A stretch of 64,000 nucleotides of DNA, taken from positions 1-64,000 of the forward strand of contig NZ_JAHXGQ010000011.1 of the NCBI RefSeq assembly GCF_019375475.1. Reading direction: 5' to 3'. Origin of the DNA: Saccharothrix obliqua (GTDB taxonomy: Bacteria > Actinomycetota > Actinomycetes > Mycobacteriales > Pseudonocardiaceae). Within the stretch, counting starts at the first letter, position 1, and each line of letters starts with the position of its first letter. Positions 1-8,328 of this stretch are shown in pieces. Below the pieces are notes generated by a model, which did not search any database, was not told the DNA's origin, and saw only the letters and a list, made by a program, of their open reading frames with translations. Both the position numbers and the translations under genes were made by a program.

Positions 1-93
1 TACCTGTTCATCGGGTGCCCTTCAAGGCTTTTTCGCATGTCCGGGCGTTGTGGCGGTGGTGCCCGCGGCGTCCGCACGGACTAGTTTCTTGCC

Positions 94-1668
94 ATGCAGC
101 ACGAGGAAGACGATCCCCGGACGGGCCGCAGGTCGGGTGCCGACAGCACGACGCCGGTCCCGTCCGACCTGGCGACCAGCCCGTTCCGCGTGGACCGGGA
201 CCGGGTCGCCGGCTCCCCGTTCTTCGCCCGCCTCGGCGGGGTCACCCAGGTGATCAGCTCGACCGGTTCGGGTCTGCTGGTGCACAACCGGCTCACGCAC
301 AGCCTCAAGGTCGCCCAGGCCGCGCGAGCCATCGCCGAACGCCTGGGCGCGCGACCGGAACTCGCGGGCCTGCTCGACAAGCTCGGCGGCTGCGACCCGG
401 ACGTGGTGGAAGCCGCGGCCCTCGCCCACGACCTCGGGCACCCGCCGTTCGGGCACCTCGGCGAACAGGTCCTCGACCGCTTGGCCCGCCACCGGTTCGA
501 CCTGTCCGACGGGTTCGAGGGCAACGCCCAGTCGTTCCGCATCGTCACGACCACCGACGTGCGGGGACCGGCCGCACTCGGACTGGACCTGACGGTCGCG
601 GTCCGCGCGGCGATGCTCAAGTACCCGTGGACCCGCCTGTCCTACCCGCTCCCGCACCCGAAGGACCTGCCCGCACCACCGCGTGGCGCCGCGGAACCAC
701 CCGACGCGCCGGGCACGGGCGCGGCGAAGTTCTCCGCCTACGTCACGGAACTGGACGACGTCACCCAGTCCCGCGCGTTCTACCTCGACCGCCTGGAGCC
801 GTGGCAGCAGACCGTCGAAGCATCGGTGATGGACACCGCCGACGACATCGCCTATGCCATCCACGACCTGGAGGACTTCCACCGCGTCGGGGTGTTGCAG
901 CACGCGGCGGTGTCCGCCGAACTCAACACGTGGCTGGACCACGCGTTGGAACTGGCCGCGCTCAGCGGCGCGGACCTCGCGGCGCAGGAACGCCGACCCG
1001 GCCGGTCGTTGGAGGCGATGCGCCGCCGCCTGCACGCGAAGGACTCGTGGGCGGTGGACGACGGCGCGTTCGCGCAGGCGGTGGCGAAGGTCCGCGCCGA
1101 ACTGGTGGACGGGCTGCTCGCCGTGCCGTTCGACGGGTCGGTGGAAGCCGAGCAGGCGGTGGCGGCGTTCTCCGCGCGCTGGACGCGGCGGCTGGTCGAC
1201 TCGGTCGGCGTGGTGGAAGCGCCCACCACGCGTTCCGGGCACGTGGTGCTCGCCGTCCCCCAGTGGCACGAGGTGCAGGTGCTGAAGTTCGTGCACCGCC
1301 GGTTCGTGCTGCTGCGCCCCGACCTCGCGCTGCACCAGCGCGGCCAGGCCCGGCTGCTGACCGCGTTGGTCGAGGCGTTGGAGGAGTGGGCGACCGACCG
1401 GCACGAAGCGGGCCGCCTCCCACGCCGGTTGCACGACCTGATCGAACTCGCCACCGCCGAGTACACGGCGATCGCCCGCACCGAACCGGCGTCCCTGGCC
1501 GGCGCGACCGGCGACCCGCCCGCCGGACCCGACGCCGTCCGGGCACTCGCCCGCGGACGCGCGGTGATCGACTTCGTCGCCTCCCTCACCGACAACCAGG
1601 CAGCCGCGCTGCTCGACGCCCTGTCGGGCCGGACCGGGCAGCTCTGGACGGACGCCTTCGTACTGTGA
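94..1668 (+). CDS. dgt: dGTPase-like HD-domain triphosphohydrolase
   Basis: Predicted cytosolic dNTP triphosphohydrolase, which would release deoxynucleoside and triphosphate and help set dNTP pools. The 524-residue product carries the HD metal-site series in order: the His of RLTHSLKVAQ, the His-Asp pair in ALAHDLGHPPFGH, and a later Asp in MDTADDIAYAIHD. N-terminal VDRDRVAGSPFFARLGG is typical of the Dgt family, and the length fits. The ATG at 94 leaves a short polar leader before the conserved block. It stands alone, about 145 bp before a secreted peptidase gene. Nucleotide specificity cannot be read from sequence; the family assignment is firm. Confidence 0.9.
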   Translation: MQHEEDDPRTGRRSGADSTTPVPSDLATSPFRVDRDRVAGSPFFARLGGVTQVISSTGSGLLVHNRLTHSLKVAQAARAIAERLGARPELAGLLDKLGGCDPDVVEAAALAHDLGHPPFGHLGEQVLDRLARHRFDLSDGFEGNAQSFRIVTTTDVRGPAALGLDLTVAVRAAMLKYPWTRLSYPLPHPKDLPAPPRGAAEPPDAPGTGAAKFSAYVTELDDVTQSRAFYLDRLEPWQQTVEASVMDTADDIAYAIHDLEDFHRVGVLQHAAVSAELNTWLDHALELAALSGADLAAQERRPGRSLEAMRRRLHAKDSWAVDDGAFAQAVAKVRAELVDGLLAVPFDGSVEAEQAVAAFSARWTRRLVDSVGVVEAPTTRSGHVVLAVPQWHEVQVLKFVHRRFVLLRPDLALHQRGQARLLTALVEALEEWATDRHEAGRLPRRLHDLIELATAEYTAIARTEPASLAGATGDPPAGPDAVRALARGRAVIDFVASLTDNQAAALLDALSGRTGQLWTDAFVL

Positions 1669-1767
1669 ACTGTGAGGGTTCTGCCCTTCGGGAAGTAGGC
1701 CGAACGGTGGCAGACGGTACTTGGCCGTGCGCAATACGTTGACCCCCCGGTCGGAATACATCCGATC

Positions 1768-1798
1768 GTTGATCGCGTGCGTCGGGGGCACGCTCAAC
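1768..1798. promoter_or_regulatory. Leader hairpin upstream of subtilase gene
   Basis: GTTGA-tc-GCGTGC pairs with GCACGC-t-CAAC around a 7-nt loop, ending 15 nt before the preferred GTG start at 1813. A TTGACC -35-like element lies at 1739. The hairpin covers the alternative GTG at 1777, which supports the later start. It could be an operator or an RNA leader structure; nothing shows which. Confidence 0.35.
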
Positions 1799-1812
1799 GC
1801 TGGGGGACGCCC

Positions 1813-4608
1813 GTGCGCTTACCGAATCGCAGATCCCGAAGAAGCTCCGTGCTCGCGGCCGGCGCCGCGGTCCTGACCACTCTGCTCGGCTCCGTCACGC
1901 CCGCCTCCGCCGCGCCGGCGGCGCAGGGCGTCGCGGACCGGATCTCCGCCCAGATCGCCGCGTTGCAGGACATCAAGAGGTCCGTCACCGGTGCCGAGTC
2001 CAAACTGGACAGCGCGCTGGTCGTGGAGCAGCGCCGCCGGTCCAGCGTGACCACCTTCCGCGCACTTCCGCTGCTCCAGACCGGGGTGCGGGTCCAGCCC
2101 GGCAACACGGTCCTGGTGGACATCCGCGCCCACCAGGTCACCGATGAACTCGTCGCCGCCGTGCGCGGCACTGGCGCGGTCCGCTCGGTGTCGACCGAGG
2201 GGCGGACGATCCGCGCCCAGGTCTCGCTGTCCGCGTTGAGCCGGTTGGCCGCGCGTGACGACGTGCGCCGGGTCGAGACGGCCGTCGAGTACAAGACGTA
2301 CCACCAGGAGGACCGCGCGAGCCGCGACGCGAAGGCCCCGTCGAAGGAGGACAAGGCCGCGGAGGTCGAGGCCCGCACCCGTGCCGCGCTCGAATCGCCG
2401 AGGATCGCGGCGGCGAAGGTCGCCGAGGGCGATCGCGCGCACGCCGCCGACACGGCCCGGCAGACCCACCGGGTCACCGGCACCGGCGTGAAGCTGTGCG
2501 CGTTGTCCGATGGCGTGACCTCGTTGGCCGCGTCGCAGGCGGCGGGGGAGCTGCCCGCGGTGGATGTGCTGACCGGGCAGAGGGGTTCCGGCGACGAGGG
2601 CACCGCGATGCTGGAGATCCTCCACGACATCGCCCCGAACGCGGCGCTCGGTTTCGCGACCGCAGTCAACGGCGACGCGAGCTTCGCCGACAACATCAAG
2701 GCGTTGCGCTTCCAGCTCGGCTGCGACGTGATCGTCGACGACATCCTCTACTTCAACGAGTCGCCCTTCCAGGACGGCGTGATCGCGCAGGCCGTCGACG
2801 CGGTCACCGCCGATGGCGCGGTGTACTTCTCGTCGGCGGGCAACGACGGCAACGTCGCCGACGGCACCTCCGGTCACTGGGAGGGTGATTTCGTCGACTC
2901 GGGCGTCGGGATCGGCAAGTACGCGGGTGTCGCCCACGACTTCAACCCCGACCCGAACGCCAAGCAGGTGTTCAACCCGCTGTCCGACAGCTCCGGCAAC
3001 GTCCCGGTGACCCTGTTCTGGTCCGACCCGCTGGCGGCGTCGGCCAACGACTACGACCTGTACCTGGCCAACGCGCAGGGCAACGTGGTGTCGTTCAGCC
3101 AGAACGTGCAGGACGGGACGCAGGACCCGTACGAGCGGCTGCAAACCTCGTCCAGCTACCGGGGCCTGAGGTTGGCCGTGGTGAAGTTCCGCGGTGAGGG
3201 CAGGTACCTGGCGTTGTCCGCGCTCGGTGGCCGGTTCAAGGATTCGGCGGACGGGCTGAGGAAGTTCGCGACGCCCGGCGTCACCCGCGGTCACTCGGCG
3301 GCGAACGGCGCGATCTCCGTGGCCGCGGCGCCCGCCAACGGCCCGTTGCCGTTCGACCTGGAGCCCGGCGACCCGGCGAACCCGCGGGGGCCGTTCCCGA
3401 ACGCGTTCGACGGTGCCCAGAAGCCGGAGCGCTTCACCTCGGACGGGCCGCGTCGGGTGTTCTTCGCGCCCGACGGCAGTCCACGCGCGGAGGTGCGGCA
3501 GAAGCCGGACCTGACCGCGGCGGATGGCGTGCAGACCAGCTTGACCAGGTTCAACCCGTTCTTCGGCACGTCGGCGTCGGCTCCCAGCGCGGCCGGCATC
3601 GCGGGCCTGGTGCTGTCCGGCAACCCCGGGTTGAGCCCGGCGGAGGTGCGGGAGGCGTTGACGGCCACCGCGGTGGACATCGTCGAGCCGGGGGTCGACA
3701 ACCGGACCGGGGCGGGCATCGTCCGAGCGGATTCGGTGCTCGCGTACACCGGCGCGTCCCCGCAGCCGTTGGCCCGTGCCCAGAAGCCGTCGGTGGTGAA
3801 CGACGCCGACGGCAGCCAGTATTTGAAGCCCGGCACGACGGCCACGCTGACCGTGCCGGTGACCAACACCGGTGACGGCTCGGCGGCGTCGACCAGCCTG
3901 GTCCTCACCACCCGGACGCCGGGTGTCACCATCGCGCCGAGGTCGAAGTTCTACGGAACGGTGGAGGCCGGTCAGACGGCGACCAACACGTTCAAGGTGA
4001 CGGTTCCGGCGACGACGACGGTGGGCACGCCGGTCAAGCTGGAGGCGAAGGTCACCTACGCGGGCTCGACGTCGCCGACCACCGGCACGTTCGACGTGAA
4101 CGTCGGTGAGCCGTCGCGGGAGACGAAGCACTTCTCGTACAGCGGCCCAGCCGTGGCCATCCCCGACAACGACTCGGTGGGCGTGACCATCCAGATTCCG
4201 GTGACGGGCGTGGGACGCGCCGCGAAGATCACGTTCTCAGTAGACGGCGCCACCCCCTGCACCGCCACCGAGGGGTCGACAACGGCAGGCATCGACCACA
4301 CCTTCGTAGGCGACCTGGTAGGCGTCCTCCAGGCTCCGTCGGGCGCCAAGGCGACCCTGTTCCAGCGCGAAGGCGGTACCGGGGCCAACCTGTGCCAGGT
4401 GATCTTCGATGACGGTGCCCAGCGCCCGTTCTCGTCCGTGGCGCCGTCCGACGCGCCTTTCACCGGCACCTGGCGCCCCGCCAGCCCGCTGGCGGGACTG
4501 CTGACCGAGCCGGCAGACGGCACCTGGACCTTCAAGGTCACCGACTACTCGTCCATAGACCAGGGCTCGCTCCGAGCAGTGACCCTGCACCTGGGCAGCT
4601 ACGCCTAA
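1813..4608 (+). CDS. Secreted S8-family peptidase, noncanonical catalytic site, C-terminal P domain
   Basis: Exported subtilase-fold protein of about 931 residues. GTG 1813 is preferred over in-frame GTG 1777 because GGGGGA precedes it at close spacing and the product then begins with an Arg-rich signal peptide ending near ASAAPAAQ. A propeptide-like region runs to about residue 190. The catalytic Asp lies in ALSDGVTSL (D233) and the Ser in GTSASAPSAAG (S587), with the oxyanion Asn in SSAGND. Where HGT is expected the protein has DEGTAMLEI, so Glu262 replaces His. After a CARDB-like beta domain the last 150 residues form a proprotein-convertase P domain ending VTLHLGSYA. It may use a sedolisin-like Ser-Glu-Asp set or be inactive. 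Confidence 0.85.
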   Translation: MRLPNRRSRRSSVLAAGAAVLTTLLGSVTPASAAPAAQGVADRISAQIAALQDIKRSVTGAESKLDSALVVEQRRRSSVTTFRALPLLQTGVRVQPGNTVLVDIRAHQVTDELVAAVRGTGAVRSVSTEGRTIRAQVSLSALSRLAARDDVRRVETAVEYKTYHQEDRASRDAKAPSKEDKAAEVEARTRAALESPRIAAAKVAEGDRAHAADTARQTHRVTGTGVKLCALSDGVTSLAASQAAGELPAVDVLTGQRGSGDEGTAMLEILHDIAPNAALGFATAVNGDASFADNIKALRFQLGCDVIVDDILYFNESPFQDGVIAQAVDAVTADGAVYFSSAGNDGNVADGTSGHWEGDFVDSGVGIGKYAGVAHDFNPDPNAKQVFNPLSDSSGNVPVTLFWSDPLAASANDYDLYLANAQGNVVSFSQNVQDGTQDPYERLQTSSSYRGLRLAVVKFRGEGRYLALSALGGRFKDSADGLRKFATPGVTRGHSAANGAISVAAAPANGPLPFDLEPGDPANPRGPFPNAFDGAQKPERFTSDGPRRVFFAPDGSPRAEVRQKPDLTAADGVQTSLTRFNPFFGTSASAPSAAGIAGLVLSGNPGLSPAEVREALTATAVDIVEPGVDNRTGAGIVRADSVLAYTGASPQPLARAQKPSVVNDADGSQYLKPGTTATLTVPVTNTGDGSAASTSLVLTTRTPGVTIAPRSKFYGTVEAGQTATNTFKVTVPATTTVGTPVKLEAKVTYAGSTSPTTGTFDVNVGEPSRETKHFSYSGPAVAIPDNDSVGVTIQIPVTGVGRAAKITFSVDGATPCTATEGSTTAGIDHTFVGDLVGVLQAPSGAKATLFQREGGTGANLCQVIFDDGAQRPFSSVAPSDAPFTGTWRPASPLAGLLTEPADGTWTFKVTDYSSIDQGSLRAVTLHLGSYA

Positions 4609-4672
4609 CCCGCCTCACTGGCCATCCGACCAACCGGCTCCACCCCGATCACCCAACCCGTCACTCCAATCC

Positions 4673-4706
4673 CGATGGCCCCCGGGCACCCGCCCAGGGG
4701 CCATCG
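4673..4706 (+). terminator. Hairpin terminator after the S8 peptidase
   Basis: CGATGGCCCC at 4673-4682 pairs perfectly with GGGGCCATCG at 4697-4706 around a 14-nt loop, 64 nt after the stop. There is no U-tract, which is usual in these genomes. Confidence 0.6.
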
Positions 4707-4734
4707 CCCATCCCCGCCGGCCTCCACGTCGACC

Positions 4735-5170
4735 ACGCATCCGACCCGACCCGGCCCGACTCAGCCCGGCCCGACTCAGCCCGGCCCGGCCCGGCTCAGC
4801 CTGACCCGACCTCGACTCGACCCCGACCCGGCCTCGACCGCGAGTCCGGCTCGACCCTGGCCCGGCTCGCGCTTCGCCCGGCCCCGGCTTCGCTCACCCC
4901 CAAGCCCCCGCCGCAGCGCCAGCCCGACCTCGAGCCCGCGCGGCAGCGCCAGCCCGACCTCGACCCGACCTCGACCCGACCTCGGCTCCAGCCCGACCTC
5001 GACCCGACCCCGGCTCCAGCGCGGACCCCAGCCCCGGCTCCGGTTCCAACGCCAACCCCGGGTCCCAACGCCAGGCCGGGCTCCGGTCCAGCACCAGCCC
5101 AGCCTTCAGCTCCCTGGGTCCCGACCACCACCGCGCCAGCCAAGCTCCAGCCAGCCATACAGCGCTCACC
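4735..5170. repeat. C-rich simple-repeat tract
   Basis: The 670 bp between the S8 gene and the XRE gene hold short C-rich iterations on the plus strand: units related to CCCGACCTCGA, CCCGGCCCGACTCAG and CCCCGGCTC. A block starting GCAGCGCCAGCCCGACC occurs twice, 31 bp apart (about 4912 and 4943). A, T and therefore stop codons are rare, so all frames stay open and the long ORF here (4675-5439) is not credible as a gene. The tract follows a plus-strand terminator, like the much larger array at 27,867. Confidence 0.7.
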
Positions 5171-5279
5171 GGCCCCGGCCCCAACGCACCGCAGCCGACC
5201 GCCTATCCGGCGGCCGGCTGCGTGAACCCGTGTGCGGTTCCTACTGCATCAACCTCGACAACCTCATCGGCTGCATCGC

Positions 5280-6257
5280 CTACTTCGGCCACTCCCACCG
5301 GATGCCGAACACCCCGGGCCCGAACCCGAGCGCCACCGCGTGCACCCCACCGGCGTTGTCCAACGCCAGGTTGCGCCGCCGCGACGGCGTGTCGTCCCCG
5401 GCCGGCACGCTGAACTGCTGGCAGCGCGAAGGCAGGTAGGACGGGTCGAACCGGACCTCGATCACGTACTCCCGCACCGGCAACCGGAACTTCCGGGCGA
5501 ACGTGTTGTTCCCCGCCGGGTAGTGCCCCTCGGCGAACAGCAGCTCGTACTCCATGATGATCGTCTCGCCCCTGGCCAGGGGCCGGTCGAACATCAGCTC
5601 GGCGACCATGATATTCGCGTCGGTGTCCTCCGCGACCCGACCGAGGTGGCAGTTGCGCAGGTTCGCGACCTGCGGCAGCACGTCCGACTCCTCGGTCTCG
5701 AACACGAGCGCCCAGCGGTCCGGGCCGTCCTGCTCGGCGCGCAGGATCTGCCGGACCCACGCCGAGCGCTGCCCGCCGTCCGCGGCGATCTCGATGCGGT
5801 CGTGCTGGCTGATCCGGCCCAACTTCACGTCGGACGACGTGTCTACCTTGGTGAGCAGGTTCGCGACGCGCTCGCGACGAGCCCACAGCGCGTCGATCGG
5901 CATCATCGTGGTCGGTCGCGACCGCCTGCCGCGTGGCCTGGGCGGACCGAGCAGCGCGGACAAACCGGCCTGGGGCACGCCGAGCACGGTCTCCAGGTGG
6001 CGCAGGGCTTCAAGCGACTCCGGCCGCTCGGGTCGTCGTCGACCGGACTGCCAGTAGCTCAACGTCGCGACGCTGATGGTGACCCCGCGCAGGGCGAGCC
6101 TGTGCTGGATGCGGTCGAGACTCAGCCTGCTGGCTTTGATGGCTGCCCTCAGCGCCTCGGGGAACGGTCCCGTGGTCAGGAGCTGCGCAAGACTGCCGTG
6201 TCCCGTCGAGTCGATTTCGTCGACGGACAGGTTGGGTCGACCGGCAGCGTTGGTCAT
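5280..6257 (-). CDS. XRE-type helix-turn-helix protein with C-terminal sensor-like domain
   Basis: A 325-residue cytosolic protein. Residues 40-105 form a Cro/C1-type HTH: SLDRIQHRLALRGVTIS followed by ATLSYWQSGRRRPERPESL. The remaining 200 residues (PRPRGRRSRPTTM onward) are a beta-rich domain of unknown ligand ending GIRWEWPK. Proteins of this layout are common in actinomycetes as orphan regulators. It diverges from a methyltransferase-like gene across 300 bp that holds a symmetric palindrome. The ATG start at 6257 fits the N-terminal layout. The DNA target and the role of the C-terminal domain are unknown. Confidence 0.8.
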   Translation of the reverse strand: MTNAAGRPNLSVDEIDSTGHGSLAQLLTTGPFPEALRAAIKASRLSLDRIQHRLALRGVTISVATLSYWQSGRRRPERPESLEALRHLETVLGVPQAGLSALLGPPRPRGRRSRPTTMMPIDALWARRERVANLLTKVDTSSDVKLGRISQHDRIEIAADGGQRSAWVRQILRAEQDGPDRWALVFETEESDVLPQVANLRNCHLGRVAEDTDANIMVAELMFDRPLARGETIIMEYELLFAEGHYPAGNNTFARKFRLPVREYVIEVRFDPSYLPSRCQQFSVPAGDDTPSRRRNLALDNAGGVHAVALGFGPGVFGIRWEWPK

Positions 6258-6287
6258 GGTGACTCCCCGCTGTCATTAGATCACGCC

Positions 6288-6344
6288 CCAGTGACCCTAC
6301 CCGCCAACGCAGGGCGTTGGTGCCTTCCAGGCGGGGTCAGTGGT
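6288..6344. promoter_or_regulatory. Nested inverted repeat in the XRE divergent promoter region
   Basis: CCAACGC-agg-GCGTTGG (6304-6320) is a perfect 7-3-7 palindrome. It sits inside an imperfect outer repeat (CAGTGACCC...CCCGCC against GGCGGGGTCAGTG). It lies 47 bp from the XRE start and is a candidate operator for that regulator. The rest of 6258-6560 shows no gene; TACTGT at 6546-6551 could be a -10 box for the downstream gene. Confidence 0.45.
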
Positions 6345-6560
6345 TGGGCCGTACGGGCTACGAGTTCACTGGGATGGCACTCGTTCTGTCAAGTGGTGAT
6401 TGCTCTTGCTTCGGTATCTGTAAACCCGCCGGTAACATTGTGCATGACGCGCCGTGGGCTGAGGTAGTCGCCCTCGGGTTATCCGTCTGCCGTTATGCCG
6501 CCAAACGGGCTAATCATGCCCGATGGCGTCGGGTGATCGGTTGGCTCTACTGTGTGCCCG

Positions 6561-7136
6561 GTGACCGCCGCCCAGGACCTCGTGCCCCTGCCGGAGGACC
6601 CGTTGAGCGAGGTCGCCTCGGCGGTCCTAGGAGCCGGCAGCCACGAGGTGGTGGACCTCCTGGACGTGGTCAGCCGCCCCACCCCACACCCGGTCGATGT
6701 GGTCCGAGCGGGTGACGACCTCCTCCCACGACTGGCGCACGAGAACGCCCTCCCGCACGCCCTCCGCCTCGCCCGCCAAGCCCTCAGGCCGGGCGGCCTG
6801 CTCGTGGCCGCGGTCCCCGAACTCGACAAGCTCAGCCGCCTCCGCCCCACGGCCCCGCCGCCCAAGGTCTCGGGCCGCGGCCGGGAGCGTCAGGTGACCG
6901 TCCAGCTGTGGGACTGGTCACCGGACGGCGAGTCCTACGCGCTCGAAGTGGTTCAGCTGGTCCGAGGCAAGACCACCTGGGAAGTGGCGAACACCGTCTC
7001 CACCCGCCACCGCGTCCTCTCCCCGGAACAGATCTCCGGCGAACTGTCCGGAGCCGGCTTCGGCGCCGTCCAACGCCTCTCCCCGGCCGAGTGCGGCCAC
7101 CCCCTCCCGATCTGGGTAGCAGTGGCCCCCGCATGA
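6561..7136 (+). CDS. Class I SAM methyltransferase-like protein lacking motif I
   Basis: About 191 residues. The second half matches the end of a class I methyltransferase fold: ALRPGGLLVAAVP (post-I/motif III area), QVTVQLWDWSPDGESYALE, then a SPEQISGELSGAGF helix and closing beta hairpin. The N-terminal GxGxG nucleotide motif is absent; only LLDVVSR and VDVVRAGDDLL stand in its place. GTG 6561 is chosen because a TACTGT -10-like box ends 9 nt before it, which would suit a leaderless message; GTG 6552 is the alternative. Its stop overlaps the next ORF by ATGA. It is either a degenerate methyltransferase or a binding protein, so catalysis should not be assumed. Confidence 0.6.
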   Translation: MTAAQDLVPLPEDPLSEVASAVLGAGSHEVVDLLDVVSRPTPHPVDVVRAGDDLLPRLAHENALPHALRLARQALRPGGLLVAAVPELDKLSRLRPTAPPPKVSGRGRERQVTVQLWDWSPDGESYALEVVQLVRGKTTWEVANTVSTRHRVLSPEQISGELSGAGFGAVQRLSPAECGHPLPIWVAVAPA

Positions 7137-7558
7137 CCACCGCCTCGTTGCTTGCCGCGCCATCGTTTGGTGCGCCGCTGCCCGGTGCGCCGCTGCCTGG
7201 GGTGCTGCTGCCCGGTGTGCTGCTTGGGGGCAGCCCACCCGCCACCCGCCCGACAACCCGCCTGCCCACCACCACGCAAGCCCGTGCAGTCGAACCCGCT
7301 CCGAGCAGGCAACCCCACGCCGGGAAACCCCGAAGCGCATCACCCGACCGCCGGGCCACCCGCTCCAGCACGGACAACCTCACACGCGACCCGACTCCCG
7401 AGCAGCCGCCTCGGCTGACAGCCCCGCCACCAACGAAGCCGTCGACCGCCGTGACCGCCACACCCACGGCCCAGTCGGCTGTCGGCCTCGCGTCGACCGT
7501 CCGCCCCGTGTCGGCCGGCGCAACCGTGTCGGCTGGCGTCCCCGTCACCACGCCATGA
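7133..7558 (+). CDS. Small Pro/Ala/Thr-rich ORF coupled on both sides
   Basis: An ATG at 7133 overlaps the upstream stop as ATGA, and its own stop overlaps the acVLRF1 start as ATGA (7555-7558). The 141-residue product is low complexity: a repeat of GAPLPGAPLPG then LPGVLLPGVLLGG, followed by a Pro/Thr/Ala-rich tail ending GVPVTTP. I recognise no domain. The exact double stop-start overlap argues for translation as a bridge between two genes; the composition argues against a folded protein. If it is not a gene, this stretch is simply a C-rich spacer. Confidence 0.4.
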   Translation: MTTASLLAAPSFGAPLPGAPLPGVLLPGVLLGGSPPATRPTTRLPTTTQARAVEPAPSRQPHAGKPRSASPDRRATRSSTDNLTRDPTPEQPPRLTAPPPTKPSTAVTATPTAQSAVGLASTVRPVSAGATVSAGVPVTTP

Positions 7559-8247
7559 CGAGGATCCGCCCGGTCTCCGGCGGCGGCCGAGCCGTGGAGG
7601 TCACGCCCGAACGCCTGGCCGGTTGGTTCGCCCGCTTCGCGGATCGGCACCACGGCGTGGCCACGACCCGCACCACCGCCACCCATGTGCTCGTGACCGC
7701 GGCTGACGGGGCCACGGCGGAGATAGCAGCTGCCTTCGACGAGTTCGCCGATGTTGGCGAGTCCGAAGGTCTGGCCATTGCTCCGCTGCTGGCCAACGCG
7801 ACCGCCTCACGCCGCCTCGGCCTCCTCCTGGTCCGCCTCGGCGGCCACAGCCTCGGCATCGCCCTCGACGGCGAGGTCGTCACCTCGACCACCGACAGCC
7901 GCCAGGTCCACGGTCGGAACAAAGCGGGTGGCTGGTCCCAACAACGCTTCGCCCGCCGTCGCGAGGGACAGGCCCGCGTCGCCCTCCAGGCCGCCGCCGC
8001 CGATGCGGCCAGAGTCCTCGTACCCCGCGTGGACGAGTTGGACGCCGTCGTGCTGGGTGGCGACAAGCAGGCCCTCGACGCCCTCCGATCCGACCGCCGC
8101 CTCGCCCCGCTGTTCGCCAAAGCGTCCCGCCGAATCCTGGACGTACCCGAACCACGCCGAGCAGTCCTGGACGAAGCCGCCCAACGTGCCCGTTCCGTCG
8201 AGATCATCGTTCGTGATCGACACACCTCCTCTCCTGAATCGCTCTGA
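7555..8247 (+). CDS. acVLRF1 family peptidyl-tRNA hydrolase
   Basis: A 230-residue cytosolic protein matching the actinobacterial Vms1/eRF1-like release-factor family. The diagnostic loop is NKAGGWSQQRFARRREGQ (around residue 122), where the GG followed by Ser-Gln-Gln replaces the GGQ of canonical release factors. A conserved C-terminal segment covers LDAVVLGGDKQALDALRSD and RRILDVPEPRR. Family members are thought to hydrolyse peptidyl-tRNA on stalled ribosomes. The start overlaps the previous ORF by 4 bp, suggesting coupled translation. The assignment rests on the loop and overall layout; activity is inferred. Confidence 0.8.
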   Translation: MTRIRPVSGGGRAVEVTPERLAGWFARFADRHHGVATTRTTATHVLVTAADGATAEIAAAFDEFADVGESEGLAIAPLLANATASRRLGLLLVRLGGHSLGIALDGEVVTSTTDSRQVHGRNKAGGWSQQRFARRREGQARVALQAAAADAARVLVPRVDELDAVVLGGDKQALDALRSDRRLAPLFAKASRRILDVPEPRRAVLDEAAQRARSVEIIVRDRHTSSPESL

Positions 8248-8328
8248 CACGACTGCACCCGCAGGTCGCCCACCCGCGGTCGCGCATGATGTGATCAGCC
8301 GCCCCGACGCTGACCCGATTTCCGCCTG

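Noticed and set aside
4675..5439. A 254-codon open frame in the first C-rich tract
   Set aside because: Low complexity throughout, starts inside a terminator hairpin and runs into the 3' end of the XRE gene on the other strand.
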